A DNA stretch of 64,000 nt from Circinella umbellata. Taxonomy: Eukaryota; Mucoromycota; Mucoromycetes; Mucorales; Lichtheimiaceae. The notes below the pieces were generated by a model. The model was not told the DNA's origin and made no database searches. It saw only the letters and a list, made by a program, of their open reading frames with translations. The DNA lies in contig JAIWNF010000004.1 in assembly GCA_025093555.1 (NCBI GenBank), positions 372,001 to 436,000 on the forward strand, given 5' to 3'. Position 1 is the stretch's first letter. The number at the start of each line of letters is the position of its first letter. Shown in pieces: positions 35,045-47,429 of the stretch. The position numbers and the translations under genes are program-made.

Positions 35045-37230
35045 ATGGTGTCAGATTCTAATGGAGCCACTCCGAAGCAACAACAAGAAACCGATGGCTG
35101 TCAAACCAAAAAAATAAGCTCGGGTTCATTTGAAGGTTTTCATTCACCTGCAAGTACTGGTAAAATAACTTTTGACACATGTGTTGAAAATGTCGAGAAT
35201 CGAAATTTTCATAGTGCAATCGATTTCACAACCATTGGAATCCAAGAAATGTTCAACAATACGTTGTCATTGTTAGATGTACGTGCATGGACATATGGGA
35301 TGACAATACAGATCGACAAGGGACTTAAAGACGCACAAAACATGATTGCGTTGGCACCGACAGCTGCCGCCGGATGTTAGTATACCTATAGATAAAAGTG
35401 ATCATAAACAGTTTTTTTTTAATTTTTCTTAGTTGTATTATTATAGATCTACGTGCAGGATCGCTCCATACCTTGAGAAGCCATCATATGGAAGCCATTC
35501 AGGTTTATCAAGCAGGCATTAAAGCTTTATCTGGAGAACAACACAACTCAGCTCGTAATACTCTTCAAGAAAAATACAAGGAAGCCAAAAAAAAATTAAA
35601 TGTACGTGTCGATTTTGTGACAAAACTACCATACGAGGTGCTACACCAAATATTGAACTATATTGAAATGAAAGAAATTATTCAACTTGTGGATATATCA
35701 AAAGGATGGCGAAGTCGTCTTTCTGGATCTTCCAAACCATGGACGGAAATCTGTCTTTCATCACAAGAGAATGAAGAAGGCAGTCCACCAAAGCTAATTT
35801 TATCCAAATTGCATCACGTCAGTCAACATGTAGAAGAGGTTGTGTTATACAGCTCAAAAAAATACGAATCTGAAATGCTGCTTACTGTAATTATGAGTAG
35901 TAGTTTCAAGAACATTAAAATATTGGAAATCCACGGTAAGAAAGGAAAGCGAAAAAAAATATTCAAGAGATAAGTTTGTTTGGTAATCTATATTAACAGT
36001 GGTGTTATAATATTAACAGGCTACCAAATGAATCAACACTACCAGCTTTTGGGTGCAATTTCAAGAATCAAAGACACACTTAGACATTTGTTGATCGAGG
36101 TAGATTCCAAATGCCCATCTCTTCCGACGGGGGTAATTCTATCAATGTGCCCTGACCTTGAAACACTTCATTGCGTACAAAATAAGGCTACTTTGGATAT
36201 TCATGGTCTCATCCCACATTCATCAGGAGCTTTTGACTCTTTAACGGATTTGGAGCTAAGGTTCTCTGACATAGAGTTATCAAAATTGGAGTCTCTTCTT
36301 TCTTGTTGCCCCAAATTGCGTAAACTTGTGGTTGGATCATGTCCTTATTCTTTCGCACCAATTGTTTGCAAGATATGTCCTAGATTACGAGCCTTAATTG
36401 TTAATTACGACGGTATAATGCCACCCGAAGGTGATGCAATTTTTTCCATAGAAAATCCAAACGAGCCTGCAGGTCTTCGATACCTTTGTATGTTCCCGCA
36501 TCACAGTGATGATAACTTAGATCCTATTATTGATGTGCTACATAACTGTGCACCAGTATTAGAAACATGGAATCTGGCAGTGTTTGAGGACGATATTATG
36601 ACGTCGAATTGGAATGACATTTCTTCAATCACTTTTCCAAAACTACAATATATTAACGTGCATACGACGCAAAACTTCAATTCAATACTCGCTATTATTC
36701 TATCAGGATGCCCCAGCTTACAGGATCTTTTACTTAGTGGTTCTGGTTTTGACCATGATATTTTTCATGCAATGGCAGAATTGCCATCGTTGCAGAGGCT
36801 CGAATTATCATATGCAAAAGGAGTAAATTTAGAAGCAATAACATTTATGTTTCGCGCTTTAGAAGAGCGCCAGCATCCATTATATAGTTTGGAGCTCGAT
36901 AACTGTAGTTTTACACTTACTGATGCAACATTACAAGCCATCGCTGGCATCTCGTCACTCCGGAGCTTTGGACTAATGAACGTATCGATCAAGGATCAAG
37001 ACACATTCAATAGATTTGCGTGTAAGCTATTGGAAAAGTCTAACAATACACATATGCGTGTCATCATTCTTTGCAATGTGGATGCTGTGCATGACGATTC
37101 GATACAATATCTTTGTGGTATTCCAAGCTTACAAGCAGTTAATCTATATGAACTATCAAACGTCACATCCACAGGTTTGGACTATATACGAACCCATAAA
37201 GCGCTTACTTTATATGAGAATCCTTATTAA
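35045..37230 (+). CDS. TPR/F-box/leucine-rich-repeat protein, Pof3/Dia2-like
   Basis: Three exons: 35045-35375, 35447-35935 and 36020-37230, giving 676 residues. The N-terminal half of the first 160 residues contains TPR-like helices (FHSAIDFTTIGIQ; AGSLHTLRSHHMEAIQVYQA spans the splice region). An F-box lies at about 165-207 (FVTKLPYEVLHQILNYIEMK, then the W of KGWRSRL). The remainder is a series of irregular leucine-rich repeats with cysteine-containing turns. This TPR, F-box, LRR order is that of fission yeast Pof3 and budding yeast Dia2, which are SCF ubiquitin-ligase substrate adaptors acting in chromosome stability. In Mucorales such genes occur in expanded families, so orthology is not implied. 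Start chosen at the ATG at 35045; no ATG precedes it in the frame. Confidence 0.82.
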
Positions 37231-37630
37231 TTATTTATAAACCATCACACTGTCTCATTATCTCATTATCTTACTATTTACTAATATCTTTTTAACATTC
37301 TCATTATTTCTCTCTAAACTTCCGAATATGTATTTACATCTTCTATACGTTGCTGCTGTTCTTATTAATAAAAATTTTCTTTTGGGTTACACGTACCATA
37401 TACCCGTTTCATTAAAACACATGTAATCACCCTCTCACCCAAAAAAAATTCTAGTGTTATCTTTATTACTCTACTATTTTATACGTTAAATAAACTGTTT
37501 TTCTTATAATTTATTTAGCGAAAAGAAATGTAATGGTATTTTCTTTTTGATAACTGACTTGGAGGGTGTAACTAAAAAAGGTGTACAATCCAAAAGGTGT
37601 ACTTGCTGTCAAAGCTGGGTTGAGAAAAGC
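37231..37630. other. 3' flank of the F-box gene
   Basis: AT-rich, with AATAAA at about 37366 that could serve polyadenylation. No gene seen. Confidence 0.45.
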
Positions 37631-37638
37631 TATATAAA
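37631..37638 (+). promoter_or_regulatory. TATA box (TATATAAA)
   Basis: Consensus TATATAAA located 95 bp upstream of the ATG at 37726 and followed by a T-rich leader. It suggests a real transcription unit for the small candidate ORF. Confidence 0.4.
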
Positions 37639-37725
37639 GGCAGAATTATTTCACTCAAAAAAAAAGTAGCTTAACAAACATCTCTTTTTTTTTTTCAAAC
37701 ACGTTTTTTTGTGCCAGCTAGTCAA

Positions 37726-37948
37726 ATGAAGTGTAAGTATTCTATATTCATAATAATAATTTTTCCCCTCGCTGCTCCCTTACTTTAGACAACATTATAT
37801 GATACTTATTATTTTTTTTACTAACAATGACTTGTGTTTCTTTAATATGATTGTAGTTCCCAAGACAGCTGGCACTATCTTTAAGGTCCCCTGGGTCCAA
37901 GGTTCCTGGGTGGTTCCTTGTGGATACTCAAACCTTATGTCGTTGTAA
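37726..37948 (+). CDS. Candidate tiny spliced ORF, 32 residues, doubtful
   Basis: A 7-nt first exon (ATGAAGT, 37726-37732) ends at a perfect GTAAGT donor; a TTGTAG acceptor gives exon 37857-37948 and an in-frame TAA. The product would be 32 residues starting MKFPKTAGTIFKVPW and containing QGSWVVPCGY. A TATA box sits 95 bp upstream. I do not recognise it. The open sequence continues in another frame to a second GTAAGC donor near 38079, so it may be a broken gene or a 5' end of a non-coding transcript. Treat as a hypothesis. Confidence 0.25.
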
Positions 37949-39993
37949 CGTTTTCCCATTTTGTAAAAAAGAAAGCCGCGCGACGGCATTCCATGGCAGA
38001 GACCATCCACAGGGAACCATTCTTTTTTATCCAGGTTGGTGTGCTCGAGAGGGAAGAAGTATTGACCTGTCTTACTTGGTAAGCATTATATCTTTGTAAC
38101 TTTTAGATAAATATCATCAAATAATTGTGTAAGATTTCAATTATTCTCATTAAAATCTATTTTTTTTTTTACATGTCAAAATATAATCTGGCGGGTTCCT
38201 TTTAATTTGTTTATGATAAGTTAATATTTATATGATAGTGAAGATAATTGTGAATGAACTACTACTCTTAATAATAGTATGATTATGTATTGATAACACT
38301 TCATTTATTAACTTGCTATCATTTCATACCATTTTTTTCATTTTATTTTTCTTTTACATATTATATCATTTTGATTGGATCCCGTAAGTTAGATCAGAAA
38401 CTTTTTGATTTGTAAATTGAATTGAAAATAAATACCGTAACAGTAGTATCAATAGCAGCAATAGTGACGATAAATACGAACGTATTTATTTATTTTCTAC
38501 GTATCCTTCTCGTTAAATAGTTGGCTGTTAGTTTACGTCTATATATAATTCTTATTATAATAAAACATTTGGCAGCAAGTACGGCCAAATACATCAGTTT
38601 ATACCGTTCGACAAACCGATATTAACCAGTACGTAAGTTTAGAAATCTTGGTCCTCGACATAAGCAATGAGCGTGTCCTAGCTTAGTTGGCTGGTTCACT
38701 CATACGAATTTAGTATTTTATTTTTGCTTTGTAACGCATCGCTTATTTTTTCCCTCTGTATGATGGTTTAGTAAATTTTGAATTGCTGGTTTTAGTAATA
38801 TAGATGAGTATTCACGCTGCCTTGCTAACTACTTCAAATGAAAAAAAAAAAAACCAATATTCTAAATTGAGAGCCATGTTTCTTCCTTTAAGTTGAGAAT
38901 TCGCAATTAGTCGTTCTTTATCAACTTTTTTTTATATTTGTTGCCGCCTGAAAAAAAAAAGTGATAACCGGCTACTCGAATATCATGGATCTCTGAAGCT
39001 AAAAAAAAACAAGTGTTAATTTTATCGAGGCGGGCCTATTTTTAATGGATCTGTTCTTAAAGAAAATGTAAAATGTTATAGTATAATGCATTACCCCATA
39101 ACTTGACAAACTACTGTAATCACATGCTAGTTTCCAATTCATTACACATAGTTCGTTATTGTTTTGGTATATATGCTCTCAATAATGAATTATTCAATGT
39201 AAGAGGAGAAACAGTCTAACTGTGTATGAATTTTTGATATACACTATGAACGAACCTACTAATTTCGGGAACGAGATGTTAAACATGAGAACTGACAACA
39301 TATATATCCAAAAAAAAAGAAAAAAACGTTTCAAAAAATATTTCTTATGATCGCCTAAATATGCTTTTGTTTCATGAAGCTTTATAATTGATTTTCCATA
39401 CTATGTTTTTCACGAAATCCAGGAGCAAAAAAAAGGAAATGTTCTTTATTTGACGGCCATTTAGACGACTGTTTGATGTTCAAACAAAACCATAATATAA
39501 TAGGTCTTGTAAATATTATATGATACTTTTAATTAAAATTACGTAAAAAAAAATGAAATTCACCATGAAAAACCAATTAATACTATGAAGTGAAACAAAA
39601 AAAAGAGAAGAAAGAAAAGCTTTACATAATTACTAGATTATTACTTTGTTCGCCATAAAATGAGAACCATTTAACAACGAATAAAAAATCTGCAAGTAGT
39701 TATATAATTGAAATCCTGGGAAAGTTATCAATAATACTACACCTTTTGATCAAGGGAGTATTTTCTATCCTATAATTCTTGGAAATATGGATTGAAAAAA
39801 GAAATGTAGTTAAAATAAAGCTCAAATTAGAAGTTACACAAGGAAGTGTGGTTTTTCCATATAGAGATCTTTCAAGATTACTACATCTTTGTGGCAAGTC
39901 GGTCCATCAAATAATAATTTATAAGAAAAACAGTAAATTTTTTTAGTTTCGTTTCCTTCCTTTTATTCGTTTTCTTTTAACTTTCTTTTTCTT
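37949..39993. other. Gene-free AT-rich spacer, 2 kb
   Basis: Upstream region of the monooxygenase gene. Many A and T homopolymers. A tRNA D-arm-like string (TAGCTTAGTTGG, about 38677) is not accompanied by a T-arm. No gene supported. Confidence 0.5.
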
Positions 39994-42734
39994 ATGTCTT
40001 CAAACAATAAATTAACCGCTGCTGTCATTGGTACAGGGTAATAAATACAAAAACACACCTCGCTATTCATTCAGTCTAATCCTCTCTCACTGAATTATGA
40101 TATTATTTATTAATCATCCCATCCTTTTATTGTTATACAGATTCAGCGGACTTTGTGCTGCTATCAAGCTAGAAAAAGAGCTTGGTATCCAGGCACAACT
40201 TTTTGAAATGTCAGACGATGTAGGGGGTACCTGGGAAGCAAATAGAGTAAGTACAGAAATATCAATCATTATAACTATTGGTATCATACACAGCATTATA
40301 TAACTAGAGCGACAACATTGATTTTAATCTACTATAAAAATGATTAGTATCCAGGGGCAGAATGTGATATTCCTTCTCATTTGTACTCGTTCAGTTTTGA
40401 TTTGAGTCCTTGTAAGATTTTAATTTTTAGCTACGGTTCTTGTATACTATTTTATTAATGAATATCGGCGCTTAACAGTTTATTTTATTTTTTTTTTATT
40501 TTTTTGAAAATGTAACTTACAGCATGGTCAAAGCACTATAGTAACCAAGCTGAAATCTATGCTTATCTTCAAAACACCGCGAAAAAATATAATCTTTATG
40601 AACGAATTCGTTTTCAAACTGAGGTAGTTCGTGTCGAATGGATTGAGAACAAGAATCAATGGTTCATACAATGGCGTAATGTGAAAGATTATAAAAAAAC
40701 AGGGTCTGGTTATTATAATACTGTGTAAGTTGATTTAACTACCTTTTTTCTGCGATTATGAAGATATGTATTGTTTGAAATGTGAAATATTTATAGAGTG
40801 CAATAATTTTAATATACAAAATTAAACCACAGATTTGCAGGATTAGGCCCGTTACGAATTCCGAATATTCCAAAAGAATTTGAAGGATTTCAAGGACCAA
40901 TTGTACATACAACACGTTGGGATAAAAGCATCGATTACAGCAACAAACGTATTGGAATTGTCGGCTGTGGTGCAACGTATGTATTAATAGTTTTTAATTT
41001 TTCACAGAAAAAAAAGAATTAATATGTCCTTTGCTGCAAAAACTCGGTATGCAAAAACTAAAACACTATATATTATTTCGATATCAAATATTTTATATAT
41101 CACAACAATAGAGCTATTCAAGTCATCCCGGAATTGCAAAAGGTTGCATCGCATATTTATAGTTATCAACGGACAGTCGCATGGGTTTCTCCTAGAGATC
41201 AATTTACATATCCACGAATTATTAAGATGGTGTTTCGATGGTTCCCAGTATTGTTGAAACTTTATCGTTTTATGCTATTCGTTCAGGTAAAATTATAAAT
41301 GAATATAGCTTAATTTAAGCAGAAGTCATTATAGCTATCCATATATGCATACATAAACTACTTACTAATATATATATATATTGATATAAATTATTAGCAC
41401 GAAATGTATTATCCTTATTTTGGTTATTATGATAGCTTCTTGGGTCGTATGGTTCATAAGGGGTTTAAAAAGATCATCGCGTTGCGTCTTACACGAGCCG
41501 GTCGCCCAGATCTGATTCCTAATTTAACACCAAGTAAGTAAATATATACAATGCTTATTATTTGTTTTCATGTTAAATTTAGCGCATGACATTTCATTAT
41601 TTGCCATCTTTACTAAATATAAATATTACCCATTTCTCATAACCGTATCAGATTATCCACCTGGATGTAAGCGTATTGCCAAATCCGAACTTTATCTAGA
41701 AGCACTTTGTAAACCAAACGTTACCGTGATCACCGACGGTGTCGATCAAATTAAAGGGCATACAATAATTGATAAACAAGGAAACGAGACAGAAGTCGAT
41801 ATTTTAATTCTTGCCACTGGGTTCGATATTAAAGGCTTTACTGGAAATCTCCAAAGTAAGTTGTTGTTACGCGCATAATCATTCTCGTATCTATATACAC
41901 TTATTAAACTTGTCCACAATAAATTTATTCACACTGCTTATATATTATTTCTGAAACTTTGTTATTTACTAAGTTCTTGGAAGAAATCATGTTTCACTAC
42001 AAGAAAAATGGTCAACTGAATTCCCGAAAACTTACAAGGCAAGAAAAACAAAATAAAATAAGAGATTTATGTTCTTTAGTCATATAAATTACATGTTCCC
42101 ATATATTAACTGTTCTTATTATCAATTAGACTGTTACCATGAATGGATTTCCTAACTTCTTTTTGTTCTTGGGCCCATCAACTGGCCTTGGTCATAATTC
42201 TGTGGTCACAGTAAGTATAATGTTATTGCTTATGATACTGTAGATTTGATTTTTATTGTTAACTTTGGGAAAAAAAAATTTTCTACATATAAAAAAAAAC
42301 ATTACTCATCACTAGCTCATTGAAATGTAAGTTTATATTAATAGCTACATCCAATCGAAGATTGTTTTTTTTCTAACTAACTATCAAATTATGATTCGTC
42401 TAAAACAAATTTATATAGTCAAGTTGATTTCGCTATCAAGTGCTTGAAGCATGTCGTACAAAAGAATTTGGCAGCAATAGAGCCAAGAAGATCAGCACAA
42501 GAAGAGTTTGTTTCAAAACTTCAAAAAAGTTTCAAGGGAACCGTATGGAAAGGGGGTATGTTTATTATACAGTATAATAGAAAAAAAAATAAGCGACCGC
42601 TATTGTATAGAAAGAATTTAACATATTTATAATCTATTTAGGATGTCGATCATGGTACATGAATGATAATGGAGAGGTACATATTATATCTACTTGCACA
42701 TAAAAAAATGAGAAGGGAATTAGACACACACACA

Positions 42735-42773
<39 letters not shown>

Positions 42774-42963
42774 AAACTCTAACATGGCTAATATAATGAC
42801 AGCTGTTTATAACGAGAAATAAAAATGACTAACATTTTATATATATTATTTATAGCTATACGGTCTCTGGAGTGGTACTCTCACTTCCTTCTGGTGGGCT
42901 TTACGTAAGGCAGATGTCAATGACTTTATTCAACATAAGAAGGCTAAGTCAATTAAGATGTAA
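39994..42963 (+). CDS. Flavin-containing monooxygenase, Baeyer-Villiger type
   Basis: Fourteen exons: 39994-40037, 40141-40246, 40348-40411, 40523-40724, 40833-40976, 41112-41286, 41398-41533, 41652-41855, 41974-42038, 42130-42210, 42316-42326, 42419-42555, 42642-42676 and 42856-42963, giving 503 residues. It has the FAD-binding GTGFSG near the N-terminus (split by intron 1), the GGTWEANRYPGAECDIPSH block, the Baeyer-Villiger fingerprint F-Q-G-x3-H-x3-W-D, the NADPH motif GCGATA, and a later ATGFD. The family uses NADPH and O2 to insert oxygen into ketones or oxidise heteroatoms; the substrate cannot be told. One intron (42039-42129) uses a GC donor, and exon 11 is only 11 nt. There is no clear targeting signal. 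No biosynthetic partner genes are adjacent, so a general detoxification or catabolic role is as likely as secondary metabolism. Confidence 0.93.
42738..42771. repeat. (AT)n microsatellite inside a monooxygenase intron
   Basis: Thirty-four bases of alternating A and T, directly preceded by a CA repeat (about 42725-42736), within the last intron of the monooxygenase gene. Likely length-polymorphic. Confidence 0.9.
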
Positions 42964-43482
42964 AATACCCACACACACAAAAAGATTCATTCTTTATGCA
43001 TAATAGTTACTATTACATGATAGAAACAAGGATTTTAAGCTTTTCATCTTCGCTATCCTTATCATCGAATTTCGTACGACGTTTTCACTATTTTCTCCCC
43101 TCCCTCCCTCCCTCCCTCCCTCTCTCTATATATATATACAATAATAATAGCACCCATCATCATAGTAAATCTTCTAAAATTATGATCATAATATCTATTA
43201 CATGTATATCCATTATTTTATATAATGATAGCCTTTTGATTACTTAAACGTCATTCAAAATAGGTATACACATAGAGTTGCGGGTAAACTTATTTAACGA
43301 ATCCTTGTACAACATTAAGCTATGGCCTCTTGGCTGATTTTAAACACAAAAATAATAGTAGCATCAGCAGGAAGTGATACAACAGCTCTATTTTGCATAC
43401 TATTACTTCCTTTTTTTTTTTTTTTTGGCTCCTCCCTTGTTCCACTTTTTTATTTCTTTTTACTTTTCTCTTTTTTTTTCTC
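42964..43482. other. Spacer between monooxygenase and membrane-protein genes
   Basis: Contains a CTCC tandem run at about 43096-43121 followed by CT and TA repeats, then a T-rich leader before 43483. An overlapping open frame from 43322 is low complexity and not supported as coding. Confidence 0.5.
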
Positions 43483-44595
43483 ATGGTCGATAAAAAAACT
43501 AGACCGAGTTCACCTACATCCACTACCCCTCTTTTATCCGAAACTACGAGTACTGCTGCTACTCATGGAGGTAGTGCTATAGGTAGTATTGGATCGTCAA
43601 CAAGTCCTCGTTACAACTCGGTTCGTCGAGTTCCTACATTTATGCAAACTTCTGTCCCAGGCCGTCGTTCCATTATTCACGCTTTTCTTGACATGACTAT
43701 GCATATGATGTTTGAACTAGTTTTACCTATTATCCTTTACTATGTCTTAAGAACCCAATTTTCACCTATTATTTCGCTCGTCGTAGCAGGTATTCCACCT
43801 GCTCTTGTTGTAGTTGTAAAAGGAGTTCGAGATCATAAAGTGGATATGATGGGATTATTGATGTTATTGGGTTTTGTTGCATCTGTATTATTGGCACTAT
43901 TGGAATCGGATCCGAAGTTATATCTTTTACGAGAAAGTGCCATGACGTCTGCTATGGGAGTCATGTTGATAGTCACTCTTTTCCCCCTCCAGTGGCGCCA
44001 CCGTATTCTCCGCCCATTCATGTTTTATGTTGCACGTCAGATTGCTGTTTCATCTACAACTATGCTGTCACCAGTGTCCGTGAGACTACATTGGGACTGG
44101 TTTTGGACTAATTGGCTGTCATTCCGGACATTTTTTCGTAAGTTTACTTTAAAAAGAAGGGAAAAGGTGAATATAGAACCAGGAAAAGAAAGGTGACTAG
44201 GGCTTGAGATGTGTGTGGTGTACTTTAATTATGATGTAGTAGTGGTAAATGATTTAACCGAAGATTTAATGATTGTGACAACAATTTACTATATGCTCAT
44301 AGGTGGATTAACCGCAATTTGGGGTTTTGGATTATTAAGTGAATTTCTTGTGCGGGTGGTATTGATTTATACAATTGATGAAGTGGATGATATCATGTAT
44401 TATTCAAATATATACATGTTTTCGGTGACACTCACTCTTGGTACGCTTACAGTCGCAAGTACATTATTATATCGACATTTGTATAATCGAGAACAAAAGA
44501 AATCTATAAATACACAACGTCGGATGGAAGTTGAAGAAATTATTGCAAGAGCAGCAGAAGAAAATCGTTTACAAAATCAACAACAGGAGCAATAG
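43483..44595 (+). CDS. VC0807-like multi-pass membrane protein
   Basis: Two exons, 43483-44137 and 44240-44595, giving 336 residues. After a 55-residue Ser/Thr-rich cytosolic start come several hydrophobic helices: FELVLPIILYYVLRT, SLVVAGIPPALVVVV, LLMLLGFVASVLLALL, then a LLRESAMTSAMGVMLI segment and, in exon 2, two more (TIYYMLIGGLTAIWGFG and VTLTLGTLTVAS). The arrangement and the LRES-A-MG core resemble the VC0807 family of uncharacterised membrane proteins, distantly like bacterial septation protein A. Function is unknown. The splice joins C with TA to continue TFF-LVVNDLTEDL. The ATG at 43483 is chosen because the sequence upstream in frame is a run of Phe/Leu codons from a T tract. The tail is polar and Gln-rich. 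Confidence 0.72.
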
Positions 44596-45385
44596 TTTAT
44601 AATTTATCTTCGGTTGCTTGTTATCGAAAACAGAAACATACATTTTATTATCTTTTGGATAAAACCTGTGTGTTAACTTTTTTTTTATTATCTTGTGATA
44701 CATATTATACCCATCCTGTTTTAATTTTCATGCATTCGTACTGTTTAAACCGTCATTATTGGAAAATTTGTTTATAAAATTACAGAAACAAGAAACTGGA
44801 TAATTTATACGTAATATCTTGTGATAAAATACTGTAAAATAGAAAAAAAAATGGGGTGATCATGCAACCATCGTCCTATTTAATTATAATCACCTGAGCT
44901 TATCTACAAAATAAAATAATAAAATAAAAACTGCATGAATTTTGAACTGAGAAGAAAGTAAAAATGACTAGAAATGATATTGTTACGTAAGTTTTTTTTT
45001 TTTTGCTTAATGTCATACTAATAATGTCAAGTTCTCAACTGATCCAACTTAAAAAATTTCTTTCTTGTCAACATGGATAAAAGAACAAAAAAAAAAAAAC
45101 AGGGGCTCTACATACAAATGTGTTGATTGTCCTACTGTGACGGTATTTAATTTTTATTACTGATAACATCAAAACCACATGCAATCCTATGATTAGATAA
45201 TCCAAAAAAGAATATGTCAGAAAGTTTAATAAAATAGACAAAGAATGAAAGAGAGAGAAAGATTACTACGTAAACACATATGGATAATAGTTTTTTTTTT
45301 TCGTGCTTTTTTGTATAAAGTAATATTGTATAGATAAAAATGAAGAGAAAGGTCATTCTATTATTGGAAATTATTAAAAAGATTT
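44596..45385. other. Convergent 3' spacer
   Basis: Separates the membrane-protein gene (+) and the GATA-factor gene (-). Homopolymer tracts only; no gene seen. Confidence 0.55.
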
Positions 45386-47429
45386 CTATTGTGGTGAAGA
45401 GACTTGCTGGAAGGTATAGTTATGAAAACTATTTGAATTGATATCGCCGTTGTTAGTATTTGTTGATGATGATGATGATGATGACGAAAACTGTTGTTGC
45501 TCTTGTAAATGTTCCTGGGAAACAGTTGGTGTGGTGGTAGTGGATAATTGGTTAAACTGATGATTAATCATTCGAATACCTTTTGGTATTCCTACATCTC
45601 CTGTTCGTTGTCGTTTTTTAATAACATCAGTTTTCATAGAAAGTGGTCGTTTTGAATGATGTAATTTCAAACTATTTTAAAATACTATTAGTGAATCCCT
45701 TACTAGCTATTATAACTAAAGCCTTTCATCCAGATATTATACTAATACAATTATTATAAACTTACTATAAGCCACAAGCATTACAAAGTGGTTCACCATC
45801 TGCGTCTCTACGCCACAATGGTGTGGTAGTAGTGGCACAATTGGAGCAAACTATCCTCGTTCCTTCATCTTGACTACCTGTTGGTGAGTTTTCGAAATAA
45901 CGTGGTCGGGGTGCTTTATGTAATTTTGCACTATTAGAATTTGTGTTTGTTTATAGAATTAGTATTATAAATATTTTCACTTGTCATGTTCCTAATTGTC
46001 TTTGTTTTATTTTTTCCCAGGATCATATCATTAATGATACTTACTATAATCCACATGCGTTGCACAATAGTTCATCATTCGCTGACCTACGCCAAAGTGG
46101 TGTTTGAGTTGTTTCACAATTACTACAAATAGCTTGCTTGCCTTCAGAAGGTGTAGCCATTACCGGCTTCTGCGATGAATCATGTTGTTGCTGTAACTGT
46201 TGCTGTAACTGTAATTGAGGTGTTTGCTGCTCCATAACTCTTTCAACCGAACTAACGAGTTTATCTTGCGGTACAATGGATAAGATCTTATTGTACAACG
46301 TTTGGTGAGGTATGGGTGCAATACATTCTTCAGAAATATACAGTGCATTTTTCATATCATTGTTATTTTGTTGTTGTTGCTGTTGTTGTTGTTGAGGCTG
46401 AGGCTGCATCATCATGGGATTATTGTTACACCAGAAATCAGGAGTAGCTGTTGTCGTATGGTTGTTATTATTATTTGTATATGTATGTGAAGAAGAAGAT
46501 GGGTCAATTATGTTATTGTTATTCGTCGAGGGGTCGTTCATCGTATGTAATGATACAGTGTTCATCCAATTATTATTATCCAGATGCATCAACATATCAC
46601 CGAATATATCGCTGTCTTGAAGTGAGATGGTTTGATTAATATCCTGATCCGAACTGAATTGTGGTAATACAAAGTCTTGATAGTACGAGGGATCATTCAT
46701 GAGTGATGTTTGTTGATTATCTTGTTGTTGTTGTTGTGGGAGCATCATCGGGTCGGGTACTGAGCAAGGTGCCAAGGATGGTGGCACCATTTGTTGTCGT
46801 TGTATGGATGATTCGGGGACAGCGGTAGTAGTAGTAGTAGCAACGTGTGGATCTGGTGGTAGTGTATTTGGGGATACGAGTTGTGGCGCCATTTCTTGCT
46901 GATGTTGATGTTGCGGCGGTGGCACGTGCTGCTGCTGTTGTTGTTGTTGCTGGTACTGGTATTGGTCATATTGATGTTGTTGTTTTTGTTTCTTTTGTAC
47001 TGTAGAAGAAGTAGCCTTTTTACCGACTTTCCTTCGCTGTTGAATATTTTTACGTACTGGATGAGGCTGTGTATCATAAAGCTGTAATTGTTCTTGATGC
47101 TCTTCTAGTTGTTGTTGTTGTTGTTGTTGTTGTTGCAAAAAGGTAGCACTGTTATTTTCGTTATTAGTACTGCCTATTTTCTTTTCTTTTCGAGAGGAGT
47201 GGGTAGTAGTAGTAGTGCTAGAGTTTGGTAACTTTTTGGACTGAGCATTAACATTGTGCATAAACCATAATCGCCAAGCAAGATTTTCATAACGACTACC
47301 ATTCTCGAGAGAGTCTTTTACTTTGGTACAAACTCGCCAAGTCTGTGACAATTCATCTTCGGTGTCAAGTTGAGTAAATGGATTAAACGATTTACTATTG
47401 GTTTTAATTTTCAATTTAATCGGTGCCAT
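45386..47429 (-). CDS. AreA-type GATA transcription factor with two zinc fingers
   Basis: Three exons: 46045-47429, 45766-45930 and 45386-45671, giving 611 residues. Near the N-terminus is an AreA-family conserved block ([20 protein letters not shown] followed by LAWRLW). A long Gln/Asn/Pro-rich region, probably a disordered activation segment, follows. Two GATA fingers, each C-x2-C-x17-C-x2-C, lie at C435/C438/C456/C459 and C490/C493/C511/C514, with a 30-residue link that has no cysteine cluster. The second finger is followed by the basic LKLHHSKRP tail. AreA/Nit2/Gat1 factors bind GATA sites to activate nitrogen-source genes but normally have one finger; two fingers are typical of siderophore repressors such as SreA, which however have a Cys-rich linker. 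A nitrogen-regulator-like role is thus inferred, not certain. Both fingers are split by an intron in the same tyrosine codon. Confidence 0.88.

Noticed and set aside
38670..38745. tRNA-like D-arm string TAGCTTAGTTGG
   Set aside because: No GTTCRANYC T-arm, no matching acceptor stem and no anticodon stem could be found downstream.
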